A stretch of DNA of 64,000 bases from Bradyrhizobium daqingense (GTDB lineage: Bacteria; Pseudomonadota; Alphaproteobacteria; Rhizobiales; Xanthobacteraceae): contig NZ_CP088014.1 in the NCBI RefSeq assembly GCF_021044685.1, forward strand, positions 3,954,001-4,018,000, written 5' to 3'. The notes under the pieces are model-generated. The model did no database searches. It was given only the letters and a program-made list of their open reading frames with translations, and had not been told where the DNA came from. Positions 1 to 7,868 of the stretch are shown here, piece after piece; position 1 is the first letter of the stretch, and each line of letters opens with the position of its first letter. The position numbers and the translations under genes are program-made.

Positions 1-532
1 CGTTGGTGAGATCGACCAGCACGGGGGATTCCGACAGCGAGATCAGCGCCTGGTGGAAAGCGATGTTGGCGCGCGAATACTCCTCGACGTGATCCTCGGG
101 CAGGCGGTCCTTGCTGAAATCCTTGAAGTAGTCGCGCAGCGCGGTGATGTCCTTCTTGCGCGCGGTGGTGGTGATGAGCCGCGCGGCCATGCTCTCCAGC
201 GCCGCCCAGGCGCGGATCATGTCGACGATCTCGCTCTTGGTCCTGCGCACCACCATGATGCCGCGGCGGGGAACGGTCTTCACGAAACCGTCCTGCTCGA
301 GCATCGCGATCGCTTCGCGGATCGGCGTGCGGCTGACGCCGAGACGTTCGGACAGCGCGCGCTCGTCGAGCATCACCGGCTCGGGCGTCGAATAGATGTC
401 CATCTTGAGGATGGCTTCCTTCAAGGCATCATACGCCTTGTTCTTGAAGCTGCTCTCCGGGGCAATACGAACGATTGCGATGTCTGCCTCGGCCATGTTC
501 GGCAACGCCTTGGTTGGTTTCCGTAGTGACAC
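1..532 (-). CDS. GntR/FadR-family regulator with FCD domain (3' part beyond window)
   Basis: Reading the minus strand gives a winged-helix GntR domain (about residues 25-90, with the motif ERLGVSRTPIREAIAMLEQDG) followed by the start of an FCD ligand-binding domain. The gene leaves the window at base 1 after about 177 codons, where roughly 220-250 are usual. I start it at a GTG at 532 because GGAGGAG lies 7 bases upstream. An in-frame ATG at 496 is the alternative and has no comparable ribosome site. It is divergent from the acyl-CoA synthetase gene and probably controls both, since two copies of a 17-bp palindrome lie between them. The effector is unknown. Family assignment is firm; the target is inferred from position. 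Confidence 0.93.
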   Translation of the reverse strand, partial: MSLRKPTKALPNMAEADIAIVRIAPESSFKNKAYDALKEAILKMDIYSTPEPVMLDERALSERLGVSRTPIREAIAMLEQDGFVKTVPRRGIMVVRRTKSEIVDMIRAWAALESMAARLITTTARKKDITALRDYFKDFSKDRLPEDHVEEYSRANIAFHQALISLSESPVLVDLTN

Positions 533-589
533 GACGAATCTCCTCCAGTGGGGAGTCGTCTTTTACAGGAATATTAACGAGAAAGTTTT

Positions 590-606
590 TGGCATACCAC
601 ATGCCA
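590..606. promoter_or_regulatory. GntR-type operator copy 1
   Basis: TGGCATACCACATGCCA: inverted arms TGGCAT and ATGCCA around a 5-base spacer. It matches the second copy at 671-687 in 16 of 17 bases. It overlaps the likely -35 of the regulator gene, which would suit autorepression. The binding protein is inferred. Confidence 0.7.
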
Positions 607-670
607 GAATGTCAAGGCGGCTATTTTTTGCGGCGTTCTAAGCTGCACTCTGACTTGACAAGTTGGCTTC

Positions 671-687
671 TGGCATACCAAATGCCA
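671..687. promoter_or_regulatory. GntR-type operator copy 2
   Basis: TGGCATACCAAATGCCA: same arms and spacing as the copy at 590-606, 81 bases further on. It sits just downstream of TTGACA (655-660), so a bound repressor would block the -10 of the acyl-CoA synthetase promoter. Confidence 0.7.
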
Positions 688-847
688 TCGCCAGCCATTT
701 TTGATCCAAGCCGGCGGAGTAGTGTTGGGCTTTATGCCACTCCGTTCCGCGGCATGGAGCACAGCGCGGCGAATGGCAAGCATCACGGGCAGCCGCAAAC
801 ACGCGCGCGCTTTGAAAAGAACGAACTGAGGTCAAGGGAGAAGCCAC

Positions 848-2977
848 ATGTCCAATTCCAAAGATGCCGTCCGCAAGGTGCTTGACCAGGTCAAGGCGGA
901 CAACCGCACCAGCCTGACGGCCCCGGAAGGCAAGCTGGTCTGCGACGCCTACGGCATTCCGGTGCCGAAGGAAGGCGTGGCGAAGTCGGCCGGCGAGGCC
1001 GGCAAGATGGCCTCGTCGATGGGCTTCCCGGTGGTGATGAAGATCGTCTCGCCGGACATTCTCCACAAGACCGAAGCTGGCGGCGTCATCGTCGGCCTCA
1101 AGACGGCGGACGAGGCCGAGAAGGCCTACGAGACCATTCTCGGCAACGCCAAGAAATACAAGTCCGATGCCAAGATCGAAGGCGTCCAGGTGCAGCAGAT
1201 GCTGGCCGGCGGTACCGAAGTCATCGTCGGCTCGATCACCGACGGCTCGTTCGGCAAGCTGGTCGCCTTCGGCCTGGGCGGCGTGCTGGTCGAGGTGCTC
1301 AAGGACATCACCTTCCGCCTCGCGCCCGCGACCAAAGAAGATGCGCTCTCGATGCTCGACGGCATCCAGGCCCATGAGATCCTGAAGGGCGTCCGCGGCG
1401 GCGAGCCGGTGAACCGCACGGCGCTGGCCGACGTTATCGTCAAGGTCTCGCAGCTCGTCACCGATTTCCCCGAGATCGTCGAGCTCGATCTCAACCCGGT
1501 GTTCGCGACGCCGAAGGATGCGACCGCCGCCGACGTCCGCATCGTCGTCGACTTCGCCTATGTTCCGAAGCCCAAGCCGCGCCCGACCGAAGAGATCGTG
1601 GCAGCGATGAACCGCATCATGCAGCCGAAGGCCGTCGCCGTGGTCGGTGCGTCCGCCGAGGACGGCAAGATCGGCAATTCCGTGATGAAGAACCTCATCA
1701 ACGGCGGCTACAAGGGCGATATCTATCCGATCCATCCCAAAGCAGCCGAGATCCTCGGCTACAAGGCCTATAAGAGCGTCAAGGACGTGCCCGGCGTGAT
1801 CGACGTCGCGGTGTTCGCGATCCCCGCGAAGTTCGTGACGGCGGCGCTGACCGAATGCGGCGAGAAGAAGATTCCCGGCGCGGTGCTGATCCCGTCGGGC
1901 TTCGCGGAAGCCGGCGCACCGGAACTTCAAGCCGAGATCGTCGAGGTCGGCAAGAAGTACGACATCCGCCTGATGGGGCCGAACATCTACGGCTTCTATT
2001 ATACTCCGGCCAATCTCTGCGCGACCTTCTGCACCGCCTACGACGTCAAGGGCCACGCGGCGCTGTCGTCGCAGTCGGGCGGCATCGGCATGGCCATCAT
2101 CGGCTTCTCGCGCTCCGCCAAGATGGGCGTCTCCGCGATCGTGGGCCTCGGCAACAAGTCCGACATCGACGAGGACGATCTGCTCGCCTTCTTCGAGCAG
2201 GATCCGAACACCAATCTGATCGCGCAGCACTGCGAAGACCTCAAGGACGGCCGCGCCTTTGCGGAAGCGGCCAAGCGCGTCTCCAAGAAGAAGCCGGTCG
2301 TCGTGCTCAAGGCCGGCCGTACCTCGGCGGGTGCGAAGGCCGCGTCCTCGCACACCGGCGCACTCGCCGGCAACGATCGCATCTATGAGGACGTCTTCAA
2401 GCAGTCCGGCGTGATCCGTGCCCGGTCCTTGCGTCAGCTGCTCGAATTCGCCCGCGGCGTGCCGGTACTGCCGACGCCGAAGGGTGAGAACGTGCTGATC
2501 ATCACCGGGGCCGGCGGCTCGGGCGTGCTGCTCTCGGACTCCTGCGTCGACAACGGCCTGTCGCTGATGTCGATGCCGCCGGATCTCGATGCCGCCTTCC
2601 GCAAGTTCATCCCGCCGTTCGGTGCGGCCGGAAATCCCGTGGATATCACCGGCGGCGAGCCGCCGATCACCTACGTCAACACGGTGAAGCTCGGCCTCTC
2701 GGACGAGCGTATCCATGCGCTGATCCTCGGCTATTGGCACACCATCGTCACTCCGCCGATGGTGTTCGCCCGCAACATGGTGGAGGTGAAGAAGGAGATG
2801 GAGGCCAAGGGCTTCGTGAAGCCCATGGTCGCCTCGCTCGCCGGCGACGTCGAGGTCGAGGAAGCCGCCGAATATCTCTACCAGAACGGCATCCCGGCCT
2901 ACGCCTATTCGACCGAGCTCCCGGTCGAGGTGTTAGGGGCCAAGTACAAGTGGGCGCGCGGGGCAGGGCTGCTCTGA
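848..2977 (+). CDS. Acyl-CoA synthetase, ADP-forming type (ATP-grasp + CoA-binding fusion)
   Basis: The 709-residue protein joins an N-terminal ATP-grasp domain (about 10-235), a CoA-binding Rossmann domain (about 255-390, starting near the motif AVVGASAEDGKIGN) and succinyl-CoA-ligase-like domains to the C-terminus. His502, in the motif SSHTGALAGND, is the likely phosphohistidine of this superfamily. It would activate a carboxylic acid to its CoA thioester with ATP or the reverse. The substrate is not readable from sequence. The start ATG has AGGGAG upstream. Its neighbours are a GntR regulator, an IclR regulator and a TctCBA carboxylate transporter, suggesting uptake and activation of an organic acid. 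Given gcl-hyi-glxR nearby, oxalate is one possibility, but this is speculative. Confidence 0.9.
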   Translation: MSNSKDAVRKVLDQVKADNRTSLTAPEGKLVCDAYGIPVPKEGVAKSAGEAGKMASSMGFPVVMKIVSPDILHKTEAGGVIVGLKTADEAEKAYETILGNAKKYKSDAKIEGVQVQQMLAGGTEVIVGSITDGSFGKLVAFGLGGVLVEVLKDITFRLAPATKEDALSMLDGIQAHEILKGVRGGEPVNRTALADVIVKVSQLVTDFPEIVELDLNPVFATPKDATAADVRIVVDFAYVPKPKPRPTEEIVAAMNRIMQPKAVAVVGASAEDGKIGNSVMKNLINGGYKGDIYPIHPKAAEILGYKAYKSVKDVPGVIDVAVFAIPAKFVTAALTECGEKKIPGAVLIPSGFAEAGAPELQAEIVEVGKKYDIRLMGPNIYGFYYTPANLCATFCTAYDVKGHAALSSQSGGIGMAIIGFSRSAKMGVSAIVGLGNKSDIDEDDLLAFFEQDPNTNLIAQHCEDLKDGRAFAEAAKRVSKKKPVVVLKAGRTSAGAKAASSHTGALAGNDRIYEDVFKQSGVIRARSLRQLLEFARGVPVLPTPKGENVLIITGAGGSGVLLSDSCVDNGLSLMSMPPDLDAAFRKFIPPFGAAGNPVDITGGEPPITYVNTVKLGLSDERIHALILGYWHTIVTPPMVFARNMVEVKKEMEAKGFVKPMVASLAGDVEVEEAAEYLYQNGIPAYAYSTELPVEVLGAKYKWARGAGLL

Positions 2978-2987
2978 GCTTGCGTTC

Positions 2988-3050
2988 GCCTCTCCCCGCT
3001 CGCGGGGAGAGGCCGGAATTTGCGTCGCAAATTCCGGGTGAGGGGGCGCG
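2988..3050. repeat. Rhizobial intergenic palindromic repeat (CTCTCCCC family), double hairpin
   Basis: Two adjacent near-perfect palindromes fill the gap between the acyl-CoA synthetase and iclR genes. The first pairs 2988-2999 with 3002-3013 (core CTCTCCCCGC / GCGGGGAGAG). The second pairs 3013-3024 with 3026-3037 (core GGAATTTGCG / CGCAAATTCC). The tail GTGAGGGGGCGCG runs straight into the next start codon and supplies its ribosome site. Another copy of the first arm family lies at 12431-12540. This is a dispersed repeat class known from Bradyrhizobium-like genomes. Confidence 0.85.
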
Positions 3051-3893
3051 ATGAGCAAGAACACGATCCGCCGCAAATCGCTTGAGCCCAGATCGCCCGC
3101 AGAGGCCGATCATGAAGGCCGCGACGGCGGCGTGCAGTCCGTCGACCGCGCGCTGTCGATCATCGAAACGCTGGCCGAGGACGACGAAGGTTATCGGCTC
3201 AGCGATCTCGCCGTCCGCACCGGCCTGTCCGCCTCGACGGTGCACCGCCTGCTGGCGACGCTGGAAAGCCGCCGCTTCGTGCAGTTCGACCGCGCCGAAT
3301 CCAAATGGCACGTCGGCGTACGCAGCTTCACGGTCGGCGCGAGCTTTGCGCGGCGGCGCAACTTCTCCACCCAGGCAATCCCCTACTTGCGCAAGCTGCG
3401 CGATCTCACCCGCGAGACCGCCAATCTCGCAGTGGTCGACGACGAGTTCATCATCGTGCTGACCCGCATGGAAAGCCGCGAGATCATGCGCTCGCTGACC
3501 CAGGTCGGTGGCCGGGTCCCCATGGTGACCTCGGGCGTCGGCAAGGCCGTGCTCGCAACCTATTCCGACGAGGACGTCGGAGCCGTCATCCGCCATCACG
3601 GCATGCCGCGGCTGACCGAGAAGTCGATCGTCCGGCCGAGCGACCTGTTCAGGGAGCTCGAAAAGATCCGCAAGCAGGGCTACGCCCTTGACGACGAAGA
3701 GGCCTGTATCGGCCTGCGCTGCGTTGCGGCGGTCGTTTACAACGACTGCGCAGAGCCGCTCGCGGCGATTTCGGTCTCCGGGATGACCAGCCGGCTGACC
3801 GACCAGAGATTGCCGGAAATCGGGCAAATCGTGCGGGATGTCGCCGCCGAACTGACTGCGGCGCTCGGCGGGGTGGTCCGGACGCCCCGCTGA
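3051..3893 (+). CDS. IclR-family transcriptional regulator
   Basis: The 280-residue protein has an N-terminal tail of about 25 residues, a winged helix-turn-helix (about 28-90; motif RLSDLAVRTGLSASTVHRLL) and the IclR effector domain to the C-terminus (motifs GVGKAVLA and GYALDDEEACIGLRCVAAVV). Length fits the family. The start ATG is preceded by GAGGGGG, which is the tail of the palindromic repeat. It lies between the acyl-CoA synthetase and tctCBA genes in the same direction, so it probably senses a carboxylic acid and controls transport, catabolism or both. The effector is unknown. Confidence 0.93.
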   Translation: MSKNTIRRKSLEPRSPAEADHEGRDGGVQSVDRALSIIETLAEDDEGYRLSDLAVRTGLSASTVHRLLATLESRRFVQFDRAESKWHVGVRSFTVGASFARRRNFSTQAIPYLRKLRDLTRETANLAVVDDEFIIVLTRMESREIMRSLTQVGGRVPMVTSGVGKAVLATYSDEDVGAVIRHHGMPRLTEKSIVRPSDLFRELEKIRKQGYALDDEEACIGLRCVAAVVYNDCAEPLAAISVSGMTSRLTDQRLPEIGQIVRDVAAELTAALGGVVRTPR

Positions 3894-3902
3894 TCACCCC
3901 CC

Positions 3903-3996
3903 GGGGGTCTCCACTGGACAGCATCGGCCGTTTTGGCTGATATGCGACCAAACGACACAATGCGGCAAACGTCCGCATGAGCTTGGAGACGCCCCC
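3903..3996 (+). promoter_or_regulatory. Leader of tctC with a possible ribosome-site-sequestering fold
   Basis: GGGGGTCTCC at 3903-3912 is complementary, allowing one bulged base, to GGAGACGCCCCC at 3985-3996. The latter contains the tctC ribosome site (GGAGAC, 3985-3990) and abuts the ATG at 3997. Between them ATGCGG (3960-3965) pairs with CCGCAT (3973-3978). If transcribed together, the fold would hide the ribosome site. No expression evidence; pairing is read directly from sequence. Confidence 0.4.
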
Positions 3997-4965
3997 ATGT
4001 TCCGATTTCCCGTGCGCCTTGTCGGCGCCGCCGTCGCGCTGACCCTGGCGGCAGCCAATCCGGCCCTCGCCCAGCAGCTCGAGCTCAAGCTGATGGCGCC
4101 GGCCGCGCCCGGCGGGGGTTGGGATCAGACCGCCCGCTCCATGCAGCAGGCCCTGGTGGCTTCGGGCGTTGCGCGCAGCGTACAGGTCACCAACGTTCCC
4201 GGCGCCGGCGGCAGCGTCGGCATTGCCCAGTTCGTCAATGGCGCCAAGGGCGACGGCAACCAGATGATGGTCAACGGCTTCGTCATGGTGGGCGCGCTCG
4301 CCATGAACAAGTCGCCGGTGACGCTGGAGCAGGTGACGCCGATCGCGCGGCTCACCGAGGAAATTCAGGTGATCGTGGTGCCCGCGAACTCGCCGATCAA
4401 GTCGGCCCAGGATCTCGCCGCCGCAGTGAAGGCCGACATCGCCAAAGTAACCTTCGCCGGCGGGTCAGCCGGCGGCGTCGACCATGTGATGGCGGCGTTG
4501 TTCGCCGGCGCCGTCGGCGCCGATGCAAAGAAGATCAACTACATCCCGTTCTCCGGCGGCGGCGAGTCGCTGGCGGCGATCCTCGGCGGCAAGGTCACGG
4601 CCGGCATTTCGGGGCTCAGCGAATACGAAGGGCAGATCAAGTCCGGCAAGCTCCGCGCGATCGGTGTGACCTCGGAGAAGCGAATCGCAGGCAGCGACAT
4701 CCCGACCTTCAAGGAGCAGGGCATCGACCTCGTGATCGCCAACTGGCGCTCGGTGGTCGCGCCTCCCGGCATCACGCCCGAGCAGAAGAAGACGCTGAGC
4801 GACGCCGTCGAGAAGATGGTGAAGTCCGACGCCTGGAAGGAGGTTCTCAAGCAGAAGGGCTGGGAGGACGCTTATCTTGGCGGCGACGCCTTCGCCGACT
4901 TCCTGAAGAAGGAAACGGCGCGCGTCACCGACGTGCTGAAATCGGTTGGCCTGGTCAAGTCATGA
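3997..4965 (+). CDS. tctC: Tripartite tricarboxylate transporter substrate-binding protein (TctC/Bug)
   Basis: The 322-residue protein starts with a Sec signal peptide (about 1-26, ending NPALA-QQ) followed by a Bug-family periplasmic binding fold. Typical motifs are APAAPGGGWDQTARSMQQAL near the start and NWRSVVAPPGIT in the second half. It would capture a carboxylate in the periplasm and hand it to the TctAB membrane complex. The GGAGAC ribosome site lies 6 bases before the ATG. Its TGA overlaps the ATG of tctB. Ligands of Bug proteins vary widely (citrate, aromatic and dicarboxylic acids, nicotinate), so the substrate is open. Confidence 0.93.
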   Translation: MFRFPVRLVGAAVALTLAAANPALAQQLELKLMAPAAPGGGWDQTARSMQQALVASGVARSVQVTNVPGAGGSVGIAQFVNGAKGDGNQMMVNGFVMVGALAMNKSPVTLEQVTPIARLTEEIQVIVVPANSPIKSAQDLAAAVKADIAKVTFAGGSAGGVDHVMAALFAGAVGADAKKINYIPFSGGGESLAAILGGKVTAGISGLSEYEGQIKSGKLRAIGVTSEKRIAGSDIPTFKEQGIDLVIANWRSVVAPPGITPEQKKTLSDAVEKMVKSDAWKEVLKQKGWEDAYLGGDAFADFLKKETARVTDVLKSVGLVKS

Positions 4966-5447
4966 CCTCAAGCGATCCCGCCCAGCCGCCGAGGCGCGTC
5001 GATCGCGCCGGCATCGTCATCGCTGCGTTGCTCGCAGGTCTCGCCGCGGTGCTGGTCTGGGACGCGAGCGGCCTGCCAACCACCGCGATGTATGGCATGG
5101 GACCGGAGGCGATGCCGATCGTGGTCGCCAGCGGCCTTGCGCTGCTCGCGATCGGCAATTTCATCGATGCGCTGCGCGGTAATCTGCCGGCGCGCGAGAG
5201 CTCCGATCCCGTGCCTGTGGTTCTGATCCTCGTTGGCCTTGCGCTGCTGATCGCCATCATAGGCTTCGGCGGCGGCTTCATCCTGGCGACGGCGGCGCTA
5301 TTCGTGACGACCTCGGCGGCGTTCGGGCGCCGTGCCGTCCTGGCCGATTCCGTCATCGCTCTCGTGATGTCGACCCTGATCTATCTCGCGTTTGACCGCC
5401 TGTTGACGCTGAGCCTCCCGGCTGGCCCGCTGGAGCGACTGCTGTGA
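4962..5447 (+). CDS. tctB: Tripartite tricarboxylate transporter small membrane subunit TctB
   Basis: I start this 161-residue protein at the ATG at 4962, which overlaps the tctC stop as ATGA. It has a short hydrophilic N-terminus and about four transmembrane helices (near residues 19-33, 50-64, 83-117 and 124-142), as expected for TctB. It forms the small membrane subunit with TctA. The family is poorly conserved, so the call rests on size, helices and its position between tctC and tctA. Confidence 0.88.
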   Translation: MTSSDPAQPPRRVDRAGIVIAALLAGLAAVLVWDASGLPTTAMYGMGPEAMPIVVASGLALLAIGNFIDALRGNLPARESSDPVPVVLILVGLALLIAIIGFGGGFILATAALFVTTSAAFGRRAVLADSVIALVMSTLIYLAFDRLLTLSLPAGPLERLL

Positions 5448-6946
5448 TGGACACTTTTGCTGCGCTGGCGCATGGCATGGCAGTCGCCGTTCAGCCGATG
5501 AACCTGCTCTATGCCTTGATCGGCGTCTTCCTCGGCACGGCCGTGGGCGTGCTGCCCGGCATCGGCCCGGCGCTGACGGTCGCCCTGCTGCTGCCTGTCA
5601 CCTACAAGCTCGATCCCGGCGGCTCGCTGATCATGTTCGCCGGCATCTATTACGGCGGCATGTATGGCGGATCGACAACGGCGATCCTGATCAACACGCC
5701 CGGTGAGAGCGCCTCGATGGCGACCGCGCTCGAAGGCAACAAGATGGCCAAGGCCGGCCGCGGCGGGCCGGCGCTTGCGACTTCCGCGATCGGCTCCTTC
5801 GTCGCCGGCACCATCGCCACCATCGGGCTGGCGTTCCTCGCGCCATGGCTGGTCGATTTCGCCGTGCGCTTTGGCCCCGAGGATTACTTCGCGCTGATGT
5901 GCGTCGCCTTCGTCACGGTGTCGGCGACCTTCGGGGATTCACCGGTTCGCGGCTTGACCAGCCTGTTCATCGGCCTGACGCTGGGCCTCGTCGGCATCGA
6001 CAAGCTGACGGGTCAGGCGCGGCTCGCGTTCGGCGTCCCTGAATTGCTCGACGGCGTCGAGGTGACGACGCTTGCGGTCGGCCTGTTCGCAGTCGGCGAG
6101 GCGCTCTACGTCGCATCGCGCCGCCACCATACCGAGGAAAAGCTCGAACCGGTGCGCGGCTCGCTGTGGATGACGAAGGAGGATTGGAAGCGCTCGTGGA
6201 AGCCGTGGCTGCGCGGCACCATGTTCGGCTTCCCCATCGGCGCGCTGCCGGCGGGTGGCGCGGAAATCCCGACCTTCCTGTCCTATTCCACCGAGAAGCG
6301 GCTGACGAAACACCCCGAGGAGTTCGGCAAGGGCGCGATCGAAGGCGTGGCCGGACCTGAGGCCGCCAACAACGCCTCTGCCGCCGGCACGCTGGTGCCG
6401 CTGCTGACGCTGGGATTGCCGACTTCGGCGACCGCCGCGATGATGCTGGCCGGCTTCCAGCAATACGGCCTTAACCCTGGGCCGCTGCTGTTCGCCGAGC
6501 GTCCGGACCTGGTGTGGGGCCTGATCGCCAGCCTGTTCATCGCCAACATGATGCTGCTGGTGCTCAACCTGCCGCTGGTCGGCCTGTGGGTGCGGCTGCT
6601 CGCGATCCCGCAGCCCTGGCTCTATGCCGGCATCCTCGTGTTCGCGACCATGGGCACGATCGCGGCAAAGCCGTCGGTGGTGGAATTGTCGATGCTGGCC
6701 GGCTTCGGCGTGCTCGGCTTCCTGATGCGCCGGTTCGATTTCCCGATCGCACCGGTCGTGGTCGGCCTGATCCTCGGCCCGATCGCCGAGAGCCAGCTGC
6801 GGCGCGCGCTCGCGATCAGCCTCGGGGATCCCATGACGTTGGTGCAGAGCCCGATCTCCGCGACGCTGCTTGCCATCGCGCTGGTTGCGCTGCTGGCCCC
6901 CTTCGTGCTGAAGGGAATGGGGCGGTTCAAGGCGAACGAGGACTAG
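5447..6946 (+). CDS. tctA: Tripartite tricarboxylate transporter large permease TctA
   Basis: This protein of about 499 residues has many transmembrane helices and the TctA signatures GVLPGIGPALTVALLLPVTY near the N-terminus, YYGGMYGGSTTAILINTPGE, and the repeat-related NNASAAGTLVPLLTLGLPTS in the second half. It is the cation-coupled permease of the system. The start could be ATG 5447 (chosen; the tctB stop ends there) or the GTG at 5444 one codon earlier. Together tctC, tctB and tctA form a tight operon. Confidence 0.95.
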   Translation: MDTFAALAHGMAVAVQPMNLLYALIGVFLGTAVGVLPGIGPALTVALLLPVTYKLDPGGSLIMFAGIYYGGMYGGSTTAILINTPGESASMATALEGNKMAKAGRGGPALATSAIGSFVAGTIATIGLAFLAPWLVDFAVRFGPEDYFALMCVAFVTVSATFGDSPVRGLTSLFIGLTLGLVGIDKLTGQARLAFGVPELLDGVEVTTLAVGLFAVGEALYVASRRHHTEEKLEPVRGSLWMTKEDWKRSWKPWLRGTMFGFPIGALPAGGAEIPTFLSYSTEKRLTKHPEEFGKGAIEGVAGPEAANNASAAGTLVPLLTLGLPTSATAAMMLAGFQQYGLNPGPLLFAERPDLVWGLIASLFIANMMLLVLNLPLVGLWVRLLAIPQPWLYAGILVFATMGTIAAKPSVVELSMLAGFGVLGFLMRRFDFPIAPVVVGLILGPIAESQLRRALAISLGDPMTLVQSPISATLLAIALVALLAPFVLKGMGRFKANED

Positions 6947-6998
6947 GCCCCGACGCACCTGTCCTCTCTCGTATCGCGTCCATTCGTGGGGAACTGTC

Positions 6999-7787
6999 AT
7001 GCCTTCTGAACTCCGTTCTCCTCGTCTCGCGGTTCTGATCGACGCCGACAACGCCTCCGCGAAGATCGCGGACGGATTGTTCGAGGAGATTGCCAAGATC
7101 GGCGAGGCCAGCGTCCGCCGCATCTATGGCGATTTCTCAAATGCGCGATCCAGAGGCTGGGCCGACATCCTGTCGAAACACGCCATCATCCCGCAGCAGC
7201 AGTTCGCCTATACGACGGGAAAGAACGCCTCCGACATCACTCTGGTCATCGATGCGATGGACCTGCTTCACAGTGGCCGGTTCGACGGTTTTTGCCTGGT
7301 CTCTTCCGACAGCGACTTTACCCGCCTGGCTGCCCGCATCCGGGAGCAGGGCATCGACGTCTTCGGGTTCGGCGAGCAGAAGACGCCGGAAAGCTTCCGG
7401 CAGGCCTGCCGCAGATTCGTTTACACGGAGAACCTGCTTGCCGGGACGGTGAATACGCAGGACGCCACCGCGAGGTCGGCGCCGCTTCAGCCCCCCGAAG
7501 CGGCCACGCCAATCATCAAGAAGGTCATTACCCAGATGGAGAGCGAGGACGGCTGGGTCGCCCTCGGGGAGGTGGGCAGGCAGCTTGCGAATCTCGCGTC
7601 CGATTTCGATCCGAGGACCTTCGGCTTCCGAAAGCTGAGCGATCTCGTGCGGAAGACAAATTCGTTCGAGATTGACGAGCAAAAGGGGCGATCGATGCGG
7701 ATTCGGGTCAAGCCCGCTGCCGCACCGACTTCGAGACCGCGGAACTCGCGGCGAAGGGCGCTAGGCGGAGCGGCCCCTAAAGCGTAA
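6999..7787 (+). CDS. NYN-domain putative RNase with C-terminal LOTUS (OST-HTH) domain
   Basis: The 262-residue protein opens with an NYN (PIN-like) nuclease fold, about residues 8-150. Likely metal ligands are Asp15 and Asp17 (motif LIDADNAS), Asp79, Asp85, and Asp104 and Asp106 (motif SSDSDF). A linker of about 25 residues leads to a LOTUS/OST-HTH domain, about 170-240, then a basic Arg-rich tail. The family is usually taken to bind and perhaps cleave RNA. The bacterial function is largely undefined. It follows tctA by 52 bases but has no evident link to transport. All the acidic positions expected for activity are present. Confidence 0.87.
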   Translation: MPSELRSPRLAVLIDADNASAKIADGLFEEIAKIGEASVRRIYGDFSNARSRGWADILSKHAIIPQQQFAYTTGKNASDITLVIDAMDLLHSGRFDGFCLVSSDSDFTRLAARIREQGIDVFGFGEQKTPESFRQACRRFVYTENLLAGTVNTQDATARSAPLQPPEAATPIIKKVITQMESEDGWVALGEVGRQLANLASDFDPRTFGFRKLSDLVRKTNSFEIDEQKGRSMRIRVKPAAAPTSRPRNSRRRALGGAAPKA

Positions 7788-7868
7788 GCAGGGCGTACTG
7801 GTAGATTGAGCTTGCCCGGACTGTGGCGCGGCGCAAACATCGCCCCGCATTGCCACGCGAGGGTTCCG

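Larger units (their letters stand above)
533..847. promoter_or_regulatory. Divergent promoter region between GntR regulator and acyl-CoA synthetase
   Basis: This 315-base gene-free stretch holds both divergent promoters. It is clearly more AT-rich than its flanks between 561 and 700. A TTGACA at 655-660 is a plausible -35 for the rightward gene, with the second operator falling where its -10 would be. On the minus strand TAATAT (571-576) is a plausible -10 for the regulator, with the first operator over its -35. The remaining 690-840 is leader with no convincing structure. Confidence 0.6.

Noticed and set aside
638..2740. A 700-codon minus-strand open frame
   Set aside because: Antisense to the acyl-CoA synthetase; Arg/Asp/His-rich translation with no domain, a typical high-GC shadow frame.
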